Source: an uncultured bacterium (lineage in GTDB: Bacteria > Bacteroidota > Bacteroidia > Bacteroidales > Bacteroidaceae). From it: DNA of 64,000 nt. Shown piece by piece: positions 43,785-52,810 of the stretch. The position numbers were made by a program, and so were the translations under genes. Every line of letters begins with the position of its first letter. Within the stretch, counting starts at the first letter, position 1. The stretch lies in contig CAJMQU010000022.1 in the NCBI GenBank assembly GCA_905215555.1, forward strand, positions 6,824-70,823. The letters are read 5' to 3'. The notes below the pieces were generated by a model. It saw only the letters and a program-made list of their open reading frames with translations. It searched no databases and was not told the DNA's origin.

Positions 43785-45776
43785 ATGAAAACCAATCTTA
43801 GTTCTCAAATCACTCTCAACAGAGTCTCCCCCAGGTATTACAGACCTGAGAATGCATTTGAAAGGTCAGTATTGACCCGACTTGAAAAAATTCCAACCGA
43901 CATTTACGAATCGGCAGAGGAAGGTGCCAACCACATTGCCTGTGAAATTGCGCAGCTTATCCGCGATAAACAGAAAGCGGGACGCTTCTGCGTATTGGCA
44001 TTGCCTGGTGGAAATTCTCCCCGCAACGTATATTCAGCCCTCATCCGCATGCATAAAGAAGAAGGCCTGAGCTTCCGTAATGTCATCATATTCAACCTTT
44101 ACGAATATTATCCACTTACGTCGGATGCCATCAACAGCAACCTGAATGCCCTGAAAGAGATGTTTCTGGATCATGTGGATGTTGACAAGCAAAACATTTT
44201 CAGCCCTGACAGCACTATCCACAAAGATACCATCTTTGAATACTGCCGCCTGTACGAACAGCGCATAGAAAGTTTCGGTGGTCTGGACGCTGTACTGTTG
44301 GGTATCGGCCGCGTAGGTAACATCGGTTTCAACGAACCGGGTTCACGATTGAACTCCACCACCCGCTTGATTTTGTTGGATAATGACTCACGCAACGAAG
44401 CATCCAAAATGTTCGGCAGTATTGAAAGCACACCTATCAGTTCCATAACAATGGGTGTTTCTACCATATTGAGCGCCAAGAAAATCTATCTGATGGCTTG
44501 GGGTGAGGATAAAGCCAAAATGGTAAAAGAATGTGTGGAAGGTCCGGTTACAGATACTATCCCGGCTTCTTACCTGCAAACCCACAACAACGCTCATGTC
44601 GTTATCGACCTCTCTGCAGCAGGTAACCTGACACGCATCCAACGTCCGTGGCTGGTGACTTCCTGCGAATGGAACGATAAACTGATTCGCAGTGCCATCG
44701 TATGGCTTTGCCAACTGACCGGAAAACCAATCTTGAAACTGACCAATAAAGATTATAATGAAAACGGCCTGAGCGAATTGCTGGCTTTATTCGGTTCGGC
44801 ATATAATGTGAATATCAAGATATTCAATGACTTGCAGCACACCATCACCGGCTGGCCCGGCGGAAAGCCAAACGCTGACGACACTTATCGTCCCGAACGT
44901 GCAAAACCATATCCGAAACGGGTCGTTGTATTCTCTCCGCATCCGGACGATGATGTGATTTCCATGGGTGGTACTATCCGCCGATTGGTAGAACAGAAAC
45001 ATGATGTACACGTAGCTTACGAGACTTCAGGCAACATTGCCGTAGGTGACGAAGAAGTGATCCGCTTCCTACATTTCATCAACGGTTTCAACCAGATTTT
45101 CAATAACAGCGAAGATCAGGTGGTTATCGATAAATATGCAGAAATCCGCAAATTCTTGAAAGAGAAGAAAGACGGTGACATCGATACACGCGACATCCTG
45201 ACCATCAAAGGTTTGATTCGCCGCGGTGAAGCACGCACGGCATGTACTTACAACAACATACCGTTGGATCACTGCCACTTCCTCGACCTGCCGTTCTACG
45301 AAACAGGCCGTATCCAAAAAGGGCCACTGACAGAAGCTGATGTGGAAATCGTACGCAACCTGTTGCGCGAAGTGAAGCCTCACCAGATATTCGTTGCCGG
45401 TGACCTTGCCGACCCGCATGGAACACACCGGGTCTGCACCGATGCAGTGTTTGCAGCCATCGACCTGGAGAAAGAAGAAGGTGCCAAATGGCTGAAAGAT
45501 TGTCGCATTTGGATGTATCGTGGCGCGTGGGCTGAATGGGAAATTGAAAACATCGAAATGGCAGTGCCTATCAGTCCGGAAGAACTGCGTGCAAAACGTA
45601 ACTCCATCCTGAAACACCAATCACAGATGGAAAGTGCACCGTTCCTGGGTAATGACGAGCGCCTGTTCTGGCAACGCAGCGAAGACCGCAACCGTGGTAC
45701 GGCTGCATTGTATGACAGCTTGGGTCTGGCATCTTACGAAGCAATGGAGGCATTTGTGGAGTATATTCCGCTGTAA
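43785..45776 (+). CDS. Fusion of NagB-like domain and PIG-L/LmbE deacetylase domain
   Basis: 663 residues. Residues about 35-290 align by eye with glucosamine-6-phosphate deaminase (ALPGGNSPRNVYSALI, GIGRVGNIGFNEPGS, ITMGVSTILSAKKI). Compared with Escherichia coli NagB, Asp72 is Tyr106 here, Asp141 is Val177 and His143 is Asn179; only Glu148 (Glu184) stays. Deaminase activity is therefore doubtful. Residues about 375-600 are a PIG-L/LmbE-type zinc deacetylase: HPDDD at 385-389 and a late DPHGTHRV metal ligand. Such deacetylases remove N-acetyl groups from GlcNAc-like substrates. It is usually annotated as nagB; the working part is probably the PIG-L half, with the NagB fold as a sugar-phosphate-binding module. 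It ends at a strong terminator. Confidence 0.85.
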   Translation: MKTNLSSQITLNRVSPRYYRPENAFERSVLTRLEKIPTDIYESAEEGANHIACEIAQLIRDKQKAGRFCVLALPGGNSPRNVYSALIRMHKEEGLSFRNVIIFNLYEYYPLTSDAINSNLNALKEMFLDHVDVDKQNIFSPDSTIHKDTIFEYCRLYEQRIESFGGLDAVLLGIGRVGNIGFNEPGSRLNSTTRLILLDNDSRNEASKMFGSIESTPISSITMGVSTILSAKKIYLMAWGEDKAKMVKECVEGPVTDTIPASYLQTHNNAHVVIDLSAAGNLTRIQRPWLVTSCEWNDKLIRSAIVWLCQLTGKPILKLTNKDYNENGLSELLALFGSAYNVNIKIFNDLQHTITGWPGGKPNADDTYRPERAKPYPKRVVVFSPHPDDDVISMGGTIRRLVEQKHDVHVAYETSGNIAVGDEEVIRFLHFINGFNQIFNNSEDQVVIDKYAEIRKFLKEKKDGDIDTRDILTIKGLIRRGEARTACTYNNIPLDHCHFLDLPFYETGRIQKGPLTEADVEIVRNLLREVKPHQIFVAGDLADPHGTHRVCTDAVFAAIDLEKEEGAKWLKDCRIWMYRGAWAEWEIENIEMAVPISPEELRAKRNSILKHQSQMESAPFLGNDERLFWQRSEDRNRGTAALYDSLGLASYEAMEAFVEYIPL

Positions 45777-45800
45777 ATGTTTGCTAAATAGAAATAAAGA

Positions 45801-45844
45801 AGAGTGGGGAACTAAGGTTATCCACTCTTTTTTTATATACTTTT
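45801..45844 (+). terminator. Intrinsic terminator after the NagB/PIG-L gene
   Basis: The stem AGAGTGG/CCACTCT with a 24-base AT-rich loop is followed by a run of T. Confidence 0.7.
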
Positions 45845-45895
45845 GCGGGAAAGTCCTCACCACAGAGGACACAAAGTTCACAGAGGATTTTCGTT

Positions 45896-48808
45896 ATGAA
45901 GAAAAAATATATATTATTAGTTATCTGTTGCTTCATCTTCGCCTTCACCGGGAAGCTGAAGGCACAAGATATTGAGGCGAACGTACAGGATCGCCTTCAA
46001 GCCTTTTTCCGAGAATATACCACCACAACCGTTAATATCGGCACCTGCCGACTGGACAGTTTCCGTATCAATCACCAGAAGAAGAAATTAGCTATCTATG
46101 TTGACGATAAATTCTCTTACCAGCCTTTCCGCCCGGAAGCAGTGGAGGCCATCTACCGACATCTGAAACAGATATTGCCGGGGCCTGTTAACTATTACGA
46201 CATGACAGTGATAACAAGCGGAAAACCCATCGAAGACCTGATTCCCAATCTCTACCGAAAAGGGAAAAAGGATAAATCCCGATTATATGGCGGACTGGAG
46301 TATAAAGGTGCCCCATGGGTGACACGCACTTCACGGCCTTATGAGATTAACCGTGGACTGGAAGGCAAGCATATCGCTTTATGGCAAAGCCATGGCAGAT
46401 ATTTCATCAATAAGACCGGAGAATGGGGATGGCAACGTCCACACCTGTTCTGCACAACGGAAGATCAGTTCACTCAGTCGTTCATTCTCCCATACGTTAT
46501 CCCGATGTTGGAGAATGCCGGTGCCAACGTTTTCACTCCCCGTGAACGGGACACGCAAAAACATGAGGTCATCGTCGACAATGACACTCCGCAGAACTCA
46601 CTGTATCTGGATGTAAAAAGCCGCAAAGCCAGTTGGAAGCAGACTACATTTCCCGGTTTTGCCCAACGGAAACAAGTCTATCTGGACGGTGAGAATCCGT
46701 TCACCAGTGGAAGTGCACGCTTTGCCGACACAGAGAAAAAAAAGAATAAAGCCTTTGCCGAATGGATACCCGACATTCCGGAAACAGGCGAATACGCCGT
46801 GTATGTCTCCTATCAGACATTGCCCAATAGCGTAAGTGATGCCAAGTACATCGTTTTCCACAATGGTGGTGCCACTGAGTTCAAGGTAAACCAGCAGATA
46901 GGCGGCGGTACCTGGGTATACCTCGGTACCTTCTCTTTTGATAAAGGCAAAAATGACTATGGCATGGTGGTGCTGAGCAATGAGAGCAAGCAGAAAGGAG
47001 TAGTTTGTGCAGATGCCGTACGCTTCGGCGGAGGAATGGGAAACATTGTTCGCGGTGGAGAAACCAGCGGACTTCCCCGGTATCTGGAAGGTTCACGTTA
47101 CTTTGCACAATGGGCTGGTATGCCCTACCCTGTTTATAGCGGACGTGAGGGAAAAGATGATATGTCCGATGACATAAACTCCCGTTCCAAAATGATCAAT
47201 TATCTGTCCGGAGGCTCCATCTTCAACCCTAAGGAAGAAGGCCTGAGAGTGCCTTTCGAAGTGGCAATGGCGTTACACAGCGATGCAGGTGCCAGCAAAG
47301 AGGACAAGATTATCGGTACGCTCGGCATCTATACCACCCACTTCAACGAAGGATTGCTTGCCGGCGGCACTGACCGGTATGCTTCACGCGACCTTTCCGA
47401 TATCCTGCTCACGCAACTCCAGCGCGATATCCGCTCCAATTATGCCATAGACTGGACACGCCGCAGCCTATGGGACCGTAATTACAGCGAGACCCGCCTT
47501 CCGGCAGTTCCTTCTACCATCGTGGAACTGCTTTCACACCAGAACTTTGCCGACATGCGCCTCGGACACGATCCCAACTTCAAGTTTACTGTGGGACGCT
47601 CCATCTATAAAGCTATCCTTCAATATCTTTGCAACCAGCATGGCAAGGACTATGTGGTGCAGCCTCTTCCAGTAAGCAACTTTGCCATCCGTTTCGGCAG
47701 CAAGAAGAATACCCTGGAACTTTCCTGGAAAGGTGAAGAAGACATATCAGAACCTACAGCCAAACCACGCGAATACATCGTTTATACCCGCATCGGACGC
47801 GGTGGTTTTGATAACGGAGTACGTATAAGCAGTCCTTCCTACACCGCTAAGATAGAACCGGGCATCGTTTATTCTTTTAAAGTCACCGCAGCCAACCGTG
47901 GCGGAGAGAGCTTCCCGTCCGAAATCCTCGCAGCTTATAAAGCTAAAAAGGAAAAAAGACGTGTATTGATTGTCAACGGATTCGACCGTATCAGCGGTCC
48001 GGCAGTCATTGATACTCCCACCGCAGCCGGATTCGATCTGGCAAAAGACCCGGGGGTGCCTTATTTATACGACATTTCACTTTGCGGTGCCCAAATAGAA
48101 TTTTCGCGTAAGCAGACGGGAAAAGAGTTGGGGCATAGCGGAAATGAATGGGAAGGGATCAGAATTGCCGGAAATACCTTCGACTATCCCTTTGTGCATG
48201 GAAAAGCGATTCAGGCTGCAGGCGACTATAGCTTCGTCTCGTGCAGCGACGAAGCCGTAGAGAATGGAAATGTCTCGCTGGAAGTTTACGATGTCGTAGA
48301 CTACATCCTCGGACTTGAAAAAGAAGACCGGCAGAGCAACCCGGCTGGTAATATATATTACAAGACCTTCTCTTCGCCCATGCAACGTGCATTGGCGGCA
48401 TATTGCCACTCTGGCGGCAACCTTCTTGTAAGCGGTTCCTACATCGGCAGCGATATGGACAGTTCGCAAGGTGACCGGGAGTTTACGCAAAATATCTTGA
48501 AATACGCTTACGGCCAATCTCTGAATGATACTGGGTCAGGAAACATCAACGGACTGGAACGCACATTCACCATCCCCCGCCTGCCCAATGAACAAGCCTA
48601 CGCCGTGACCGCACCGGAATGTATCCTGCCGACAGACACGGCTTTCCCCGTGCTTACATATACTCCCGGCAACCAAAGCGCAGCCATTGCCTACCAAGGC
48701 GACTACCGCACCTTCGTTATGGGTTTTCCACTGGAAAGCATCGAACTGGAATCGGACCGCAATGCCGTCATGGCCTCCATCCTGCAATTCTTTCAAGCAA
48801 AAAAATAG
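45896..48808 (+). CDS. Exported protein with golvesin/xanthan-lyase-type, amidase_3-like and FnIII domains
   Basis: 970 residues with signal peptide (MKKKYILLVICCFIFAFTGKLKAQ). A golvesin C-terminal-like beta-sandwich lies at about 285-375 (PDIPETGEYAVYVSYQ, GGTWVYLGTFSFDKG). A zinc amidase_3-like region spans about 400-590, with ALHSDAG and VPSTIVELLSHQNFADMR providing a His and a Glu at expected places. A fibronectin III domain follows (about 615-690), then a further domain with GNLLVSGSYIGSDM. The likely role is peptidoglycan amide hydrolysis at the cell surface; database entries often call it xanthan lyase, which I would not trust. A TACTTTTG element at 45848-45855 may start transcription. 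Confidence 0.78.
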   Translation: MKKKYILLVICCFIFAFTGKLKAQDIEANVQDRLQAFFREYTTTTVNIGTCRLDSFRINHQKKKLAIYVDDKFSYQPFRPEAVEAIYRHLKQILPGPVNYYDMTVITSGKPIEDLIPNLYRKGKKDKSRLYGGLEYKGAPWVTRTSRPYEINRGLEGKHIALWQSHGRYFINKTGEWGWQRPHLFCTTEDQFTQSFILPYVIPMLENAGANVFTPRERDTQKHEVIVDNDTPQNSLYLDVKSRKASWKQTTFPGFAQRKQVYLDGENPFTSGSARFADTEKKKNKAFAEWIPDIPETGEYAVYVSYQTLPNSVSDAKYIVFHNGGATEFKVNQQIGGGTWVYLGTFSFDKGKNDYGMVVLSNESKQKGVVCADAVRFGGGMGNIVRGGETSGLPRYLEGSRYFAQWAGMPYPVYSGREGKDDMSDDINSRSKMINYLSGGSIFNPKEEGLRVPFEVAMALHSDAGASKEDKIIGTLGIYTTHFNEGLLAGGTDRYASRDLSDILLTQLQRDIRSNYAIDWTRRSLWDRNYSETRLPAVPSTIVELLSHQNFADMRLGHDPNFKFTVGRSIYKAILQYLCNQHGKDYVVQPLPVSNFAIRFGSKKNTLELSWKGEEDISEPTAKPREYIVYTRIGRGGFDNGVRISSPSYTAKIEPGIVYSFKVTAANRGGESFPSEILAAYKAKKEKRRVLIVNGFDRISGPAVIDTPTAAGFDLAKDPGVPYLYDISLCGAQIEFSRKQTGKELGHSGNEWEGIRIAGNTFDYPFVHGKAIQAAGDYSFVSCSDEAVENGNVSLEVYDVVDYILGLEKEDRQSNPAGNIYYKTFSSPMQRALAAYCHSGGNLLVSGSYIGSDMDSSQGDREFTQNILKYAYGQSLNDTGSGNINGLERTFTIPRLPNEQAYAVTAPECILPTDTAFPVLTYTPGNQSAAIAYQGDYRTFVMGFPLESIELESDRNAVMASILQFFQAKK

Positions 48809-48838
48809 AAAACAATACGCCTAATTAAAAATAACGCT

Positions 48839-48846
48839 TATCTTTG
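48839..48846 (+). promoter_or_regulatory. -7 element upstream of the small-protein pair
   Basis: TATCTTTG 36 bases before the ATG at 48883. No good -33 box. Confidence 0.45.
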
Positions 48847-48882
48847 CTCTCAGAGTATAAACTTTTAAAAACATAACAGACT

Positions 48883-49197
48883 ATGTACACTATACAAGCA
48901 AACCCCAGCGGTACCCGCAGTTTGGAGATATCCGAAGAGAATCTGACCACCATCGAGAAATACGGACTCTTCCGCCACCTCATTGACAGCAATGGGATTG
49001 TAGATGAATCCGTATTGGAGAAACTGAGACTGAACATCCGCTCCCTCATCGCATCACAAGAGGAGGACAGCAAAGACCTGCTCGACCTCTGCATCGACGT
49101 GATATACCACAATAACATGAAAGCTTTCGGACTACAGCAACTCATCAAGCTCTATTTGGAATGGCTTTCAAAGCAGGAACCCGTAGAAGAAGAATAA
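48883..49197 (+). CDS. Small cytoplasmic helical protein of unknown function
   Basis: 104 residues, acidic, predicted largely helical from about residue 18, no signal or membrane segment. It begins MYTIQANPSGTRSLEISEEN and ends in KQEPVEEE. It lies 4 bases before the TusA-like gene and both follow one promoter element, so they are likely one transcript. I do not recognise the family. Confidence 0.7.
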   Translation: MYTIQANPSGTRSLEISEENLTTIEKYGLFRHLIDSNGIVDESVLEKLRLNIRSLIASQEEDSKDLLDLCIDVIYHNNMKAFGLQQLIKLYLEWLSKQEPVEEE

Positions 49198-49201
49198 TGA
49201 A

Positions 49202-49426
49202 ATGAAAACAATCGACACATGTGGTCAAAAGCATTACAGCCCGCTTATCCCGGCTATGAAAGCCATATACGAAACCGCACCAGGTGAGAAACTGGAAATA
49301 ATCATGGACGATGCCGCCGCTTTCAATGATTTGAAAGAGTATCTGGCCGAGCAACAGATTGGTTTTCGCGAAATTTATGACGGAGAACAAATGATGTTGC
49401 AATTCACAAGGCAGTCCGAAGAATGA
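49202..49426 (+). CDS. TusA/SirA-like protein lacking the catalytic cysteine
   Basis: 74 residues with the two-layer beta-alpha fold pattern of TusA: beta1 KTIDTCG, helix IPAMKAIYET, beta EKLEIIMDD, helix AAAFNDLKEYLAEQQ, final beta strands. The family CPxP motif reads SPLIP here; the Cys position is Ser13, and the only cysteine is Cys7, six residues earlier. Sulfur transfer by the normal route is therefore unlikely unless Cys7 takes over. It is paired with the helical protein upstream and is followed by a strong convergent terminator. Confidence 0.65.
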   Translation: MKTIDTCGQKHYSPLIPAMKAIYETAPGEKLEIIMDDAAAFNDLKEYLAEQQIGFREIYDGEQMMLQFTRQSEE

Positions 49427-49465
49427 GCACATCCCCACGTTGGGAGGTCGGAATCAACAGAAAAA

Positions 49466-49506
49466 CAAATCCCGTTGCAGTCTTTTAAGATTTACAACGG
49501 GATTTG
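49466..49506 (-). terminator. Terminator of the PAS kinase gene, convergent region
   Basis: A 12-bp perfect stem (CAAATCCCGTTG/CAACGGGATTTG) is followed on the minus strand by five T. It also stands 40 bases after the TusA-like gene and may stop both transcripts. Confidence 0.75.
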
Positions 49507-49557
49507 CTTCATTACCGATTCTCACTTTACCTGCCGACAGGAGTATTTCTTGAGGTA

Positions 49558-50751
49558 TTATTTGATCATTTCCTCTTTCACAGCCAAAGGCAATATAAAC
49601 CAGAATGTAGAGCCTTTGTTTATTTCTGATTCCAGCCCTGCCCTACCTCCCAGATTCCGAATAATGGATTGTGAAAGCGTCAGGCCAAGACCTGTTCCCG
49701 GCACCTCCCGGTCTAATTTTTTAAAGTGAGAAAATATCTCTTCCTGTTCTGCCACCGGTATTCCAATTCCTGTGTCGGATACATAGAAGAAGACTTCATC
49801 CGCCCCTTCCATACGACACCCAAAACGTATCTCGCCCGATTTGGTAAATTTGATTGCATTATGAATCAGGTTTGCCATTACCTGAATGACGCGGTGGCGC
49901 TCGGAATACATCATAACAGGCTGCAAATTAGCTCCACAAATCAAATCCACCGAAGGATTATCAGCCAACTTCACCTTAAAGATTCCTTCTAGCTCCCTTA
50001 ACAAATCATTAGCATCAAACTCGGAAAACTCAAAAGTCAAGGTGCCGGATTCTATTTGCGAAAGGTCAAAGATGTCATTTATCAGGCGCAACAAACGCTC
50101 ATTGTTCTCTGAAATAATATCCATATACATCTGCTTCTCTTCCTCACTGGAAGCAGTAGCTATTAATCCGGAAAAACCGATAATCGCATTGAGCGGTGTA
50201 CGAATTTCATGGCTTATATTAGCAATAAAAGCAGATTTCAATTTGTCAGCGGATATAGAGTTTTCCCTCTCGATATTCAGCAGTCTCTGAACATTCTTCA
50301 ATTCCGTCACATCATAAACGGTCAATACCATGTGGTCTTCTCCACCAATGTCGAGATAATTACCCGATACAGAAACATCACAAGGAATCACCCTATTTTC
50401 ATCTTCACTCAAAAGATTCATGAAAGCATTCAGCTTCTTGAAGTTTTCTTTCGTACTGAAAGACTTTCCAATCGCTGCACGAACACGACAGATTTTGCAT
50501 TGCTCATGCTTCCCACATTCACCGGCCGCGGCGGCATTTCTGCAATGCAACAGGTCACCTACCCTTTTTATCACCCCGTCTTCAGGAGCAGGGAGTCTGT
50601 TCAATGAATAATAGTTGGTATCACAAACTATAAATTCTTTGTCAATCAGTAGAAAATAAGCATTGATATTTCGCAAAATCAAAGTCGCCCGATCAAGCTT
50701 ACGTTGTATCATATCCCTTGAACCCGATTCTTCGTACGGAGGTATTCCCAT
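49558..50751 (-). CDS. PAS-domain sensor histidine kinase with cysteine cluster
   Basis: 397 residues from the ATG at 50751. An upstream in-frame ATG at 50814 is possible, but a -7 element (50788-50795) lies between the two, favouring the shorter form. The PAS-like domain (about 22-150) has Cys70, Cys79, Cys85 and Cys88 (a CGKHEQCKIC segment), which could bind a metal or iron-sulfur cluster. HisKA has His181 (NISHEIRTPLN) and the ATPase domain has NLIHNAIKFT, DTGIGIP and GTGLGLTLS. There is no membrane segment, so it is a cytoplasmic sensor, perhaps redox. No response regulator is adjacent. Confidence 0.85.
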   Translation of the reverse strand: MGIPPYEESGSRDMIQRKLDRATLILRNINAYFLLIDKEFIVCDTNYYSLNRLPAPEDGVIKRVGDLLHCRNAAAAGECGKHEQCKICRVRAAIGKSFSTKENFKKLNAFMNLLSEDENRVIPCDVSVSGNYLDIGGEDHMVLTVYDVTELKNVQRLLNIERENSISADKLKSAFIANISHEIRTPLNAIIGFSGLIATASSEEEKQMYMDIISENNERLLRLINDIFDLSQIESGTLTFEFSEFDANDLLRELEGIFKVKLADNPSVDLICGANLQPVMMYSERHRVIQVMANLIHNAIKFTKSGEIRFGCRMEGADEVFFYVSDTGIGIPVAEQEEIFSHFKKLDREVPGTGLGLTLSQSIIRNLGGRAGLESEINKGSTFWFILPLAVKEEMIK

Positions 50752-50787
50752 TATATGTTGATTTATATTTTTTATTCCATCAGCAGG

Positions 50788-50795
50788 CAAATGTA
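50788..50795 (-). promoter_or_regulatory. -7 element for the PAS kinase gene
   Basis: TACATTTG on the minus strand, 36 bases before the ATG at 50751. Its location inside the longer reading frame supports the shorter start. Confidence 0.4.
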
Positions 50796-50924
50796 TAAAA
50801 TATACCAATAACACTGCTGTTTATTTATGTCTTTTTATAGATATTGCTCCGATAAATATCAAAAGTCTTCTTCGGACGGGCATTGTTTATCCCTCTCCGT
50901 TTTATCATCTAATCATTTTATGCG

Positions 50925-50932
50925 TATCTTTG
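50925..50932 (+). promoter_or_regulatory. -7 element immediately before the YgiQ gene
   Basis: TATCTTTG ends four bases before the ATG at 50937, so the transcript would start at or very near the start codon. It lacks a clear -33 TTTG. Confidence 0.45.
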
Positions 50933-50936
50933 CAAC

Positions 50937-52796
50937 ATGAAAGAATATCAACTGACTGATTGGTTGCCCACAACCAAAAAAGAAGTGGAATTGCGTGGAT
51001 GGGACGAACTGGATGTTATCCTATTCAGCGGTGATGCCTATGTAGACCATCCCTCTTTCGGGGCTGCCGTCATCGGACGTATCCTCGAAGCAGAAGGTCT
51101 GCGTGTGGCGATTATTCCTCAACCCAACTGGCGGGACGACCTACGTGACTTCAAGAAACTGGGACGTCCACGTCTGTTCTTCGGCATCAGTCCCGGATGC
51201 ATGGATTCAATGGTGAACAAATATACGGCAAACAAACGGTTGCGCAGTGATGATGCCTACACACCCGATGCTCGTCCGGATATGCGCCCGGAATATCCCT
51301 CAATTGTATATACCCGCATCCTGAAGAAAATATATCCTGATGTTCCCGTTGTATTGGGAGGTATCGAGGCAAGTATGCGCCGACTGACACATTATGACTA
51401 CTGGCAGGACAAACTGCTGAAAAGTATTCTTGTAGAAAGCGGTGCGGATTTGCTGATTTACGGAATGGGAGAAAAACCGGTAGTGGAATTGGTAAGAAGA
51501 ATGCAGCAAATCTGTAATATCCGAGCGAACCATGATTCGCCCCTACAAGTAGCCTGTGCATCCCTTTCCGACATTCCGCAAATTGCGTATTTATGCAAGA
51601 CAGTGGATTTCGTTACCGAAGAAGGAGACATTCGTCTTTTCTCTCATGCCGAATGTCTGGAAGACAAGAAGAAACAAGCTGCTAACTTCCGCCATATCGA
51701 AGAAGAAAGCAATAAATACGTAGCTTCCCGCATCACACAGGAAGTGGATAATGTGACAGTGGTCGTCAACCCGCCCTATCCTCCATTGACAGAAGAAGAA
51801 CTGGATCACTCTTTCGACCTTCCTTATACCCGGCTGCCTCATCCAAAATACAAAGGCAAGCGCATTCCGGCATACGATATGATTAAATTTTCCGTGAATA
51901 TTCATCGCGGGTGTTTCGGAGGTTGCGCATTCTGCACCATCTCGGCGCATCAAGGAAAGTTTATTGTAAACCGCAGTAAGGAAAGTATTCTTAAAGAAGT
52001 GAAGGAGATCATGGAACTGCCAGACTTTAAAGGATATCTGAGTGACCTGGGAGGGCCGTCCGCCAACATGTACCGTATGAAAGGACGTGATGAGACCATG
52101 TGCAGAAAATGCAAACGCCCATCGTGCATTCACCCTAAAGTATGTCCGAACTTGAATACCGACCACCGCCCGCTGCTGGATATTTATCATGCAGTCGATA
52201 CCTTGCCCGGCATTAAAAAGAGTTTCATCGGAAGCGGAGTAAGATATGATCTGTTACTGCATCAAAGTAAAGACCTTGCCACCAATAAAAGTACGCAGGA
52301 ATATACCCGCGAACTGATTGCCCGCCATGTCAGTGGTCGACTGAAAGTTGCTCCAGAACATACCAGCAACCGTGTACTAAGTATCATGCGCAAACCGCCC
52401 TTCAGCCAGTTCCAGGAATTCAAGAAAATATTCGACCGTATCAATAAAGAAGAAGGGTTACGGCAACAACTCATTCCCTACTTCATTTCCAGTCATCCCG
52501 GCTGTAAGGAAGAGGATATGGCCGAACTTGCCGTCATCACCAAGCGTCTGGACTTCCATCTGGAACAGGTACAGGACTTCACTCCTACCCCCATGACCGT
52601 AGCTACCGAAGCATGGTATACCGGTTATCACCCGTACACCCTGGAACCCGTATTCAGTGCCAAAACTCCTCGCGAAAAGCTGGCACAACGACAGTTCTTC
52701 TTTTGGTACAAGCCCAAAGAGCGGAAGAATATCATCAACGAGTTGCGCCGCATAGGACGACAGGACTTGATTGACAAACTATATGTAAAACGATAA
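50937..52796 (+). CDS. YgiQ-family radical SAM protein
   Basis: 619 residues. The N-terminal YgiQ domain (about 5-290) includes DVILFSGDAYVDHPSFG and a cobalamin-like-fold stretch. The radical SAM domain has the cluster motif CFGGCAFC (about 330-337) with a second cysteine group (MCRKCKRPSCIHPKVCPN). The C-terminal conserved part includes KVAPEHTSNRVLSIMRKP and YFISSHPGC. It is a cytoplasmic iron-sulfur enzyme whose substrate is not established in the literature known to me. Its start sits four bases past a -7 element (possible leaderless mRNA), and the barrel protein gene follows after 14 bases. Confidence 0.92.
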   Translation: MKEYQLTDWLPTTKKEVELRGWDELDVILFSGDAYVDHPSFGAAVIGRILEAEGLRVAIIPQPNWRDDLRDFKKLGRPRLFFGISPGCMDSMVNKYTANKRLRSDDAYTPDARPDMRPEYPSIVYTRILKKIYPDVPVVLGGIEASMRRLTHYDYWQDKLLKSILVESGADLLIYGMGEKPVVELVRRMQQICNIRANHDSPLQVACASLSDIPQIAYLCKTVDFVTEEGDIRLFSHAECLEDKKKQAANFRHIEEESNKYVASRITQEVDNVTVVVNPPYPPLTEEELDHSFDLPYTRLPHPKYKGKRIPAYDMIKFSVNIHRGCFGGCAFCTISAHQGKFIVNRSKESILKEVKEIMELPDFKGYLSDLGGPSANMYRMKGRDETMCRKCKRPSCIHPKVCPNLNTDHRPLLDIYHAVDTLPGIKKSFIGSGVRYDLLLHQSKDLATNKSTQEYTRELIARHVSGRLKVAPEHTSNRVLSIMRKPPFSQFQEFKKIFDRINKEEGLRQQLIPYFISSHPGCKEEDMAELAVITKRLDFHLEQVQDFTPTPMTVATEAWYTGYHPYTLEPVFSAKTPREKLAQRQFFFWYKPKERKNIINELRRIGRQDLIDKLYVKR

Positions 52797-52810
52797 ATGC
52801 CAAACAAGTT

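Noticed and set aside
45863..45880. Small hairpin GTCCTC/GAGGAC before the amidase_3-like gene as a riboswitch
   Set aside because: Six base pairs only, no conserved core of any riboswitch class and too little leader sequence.
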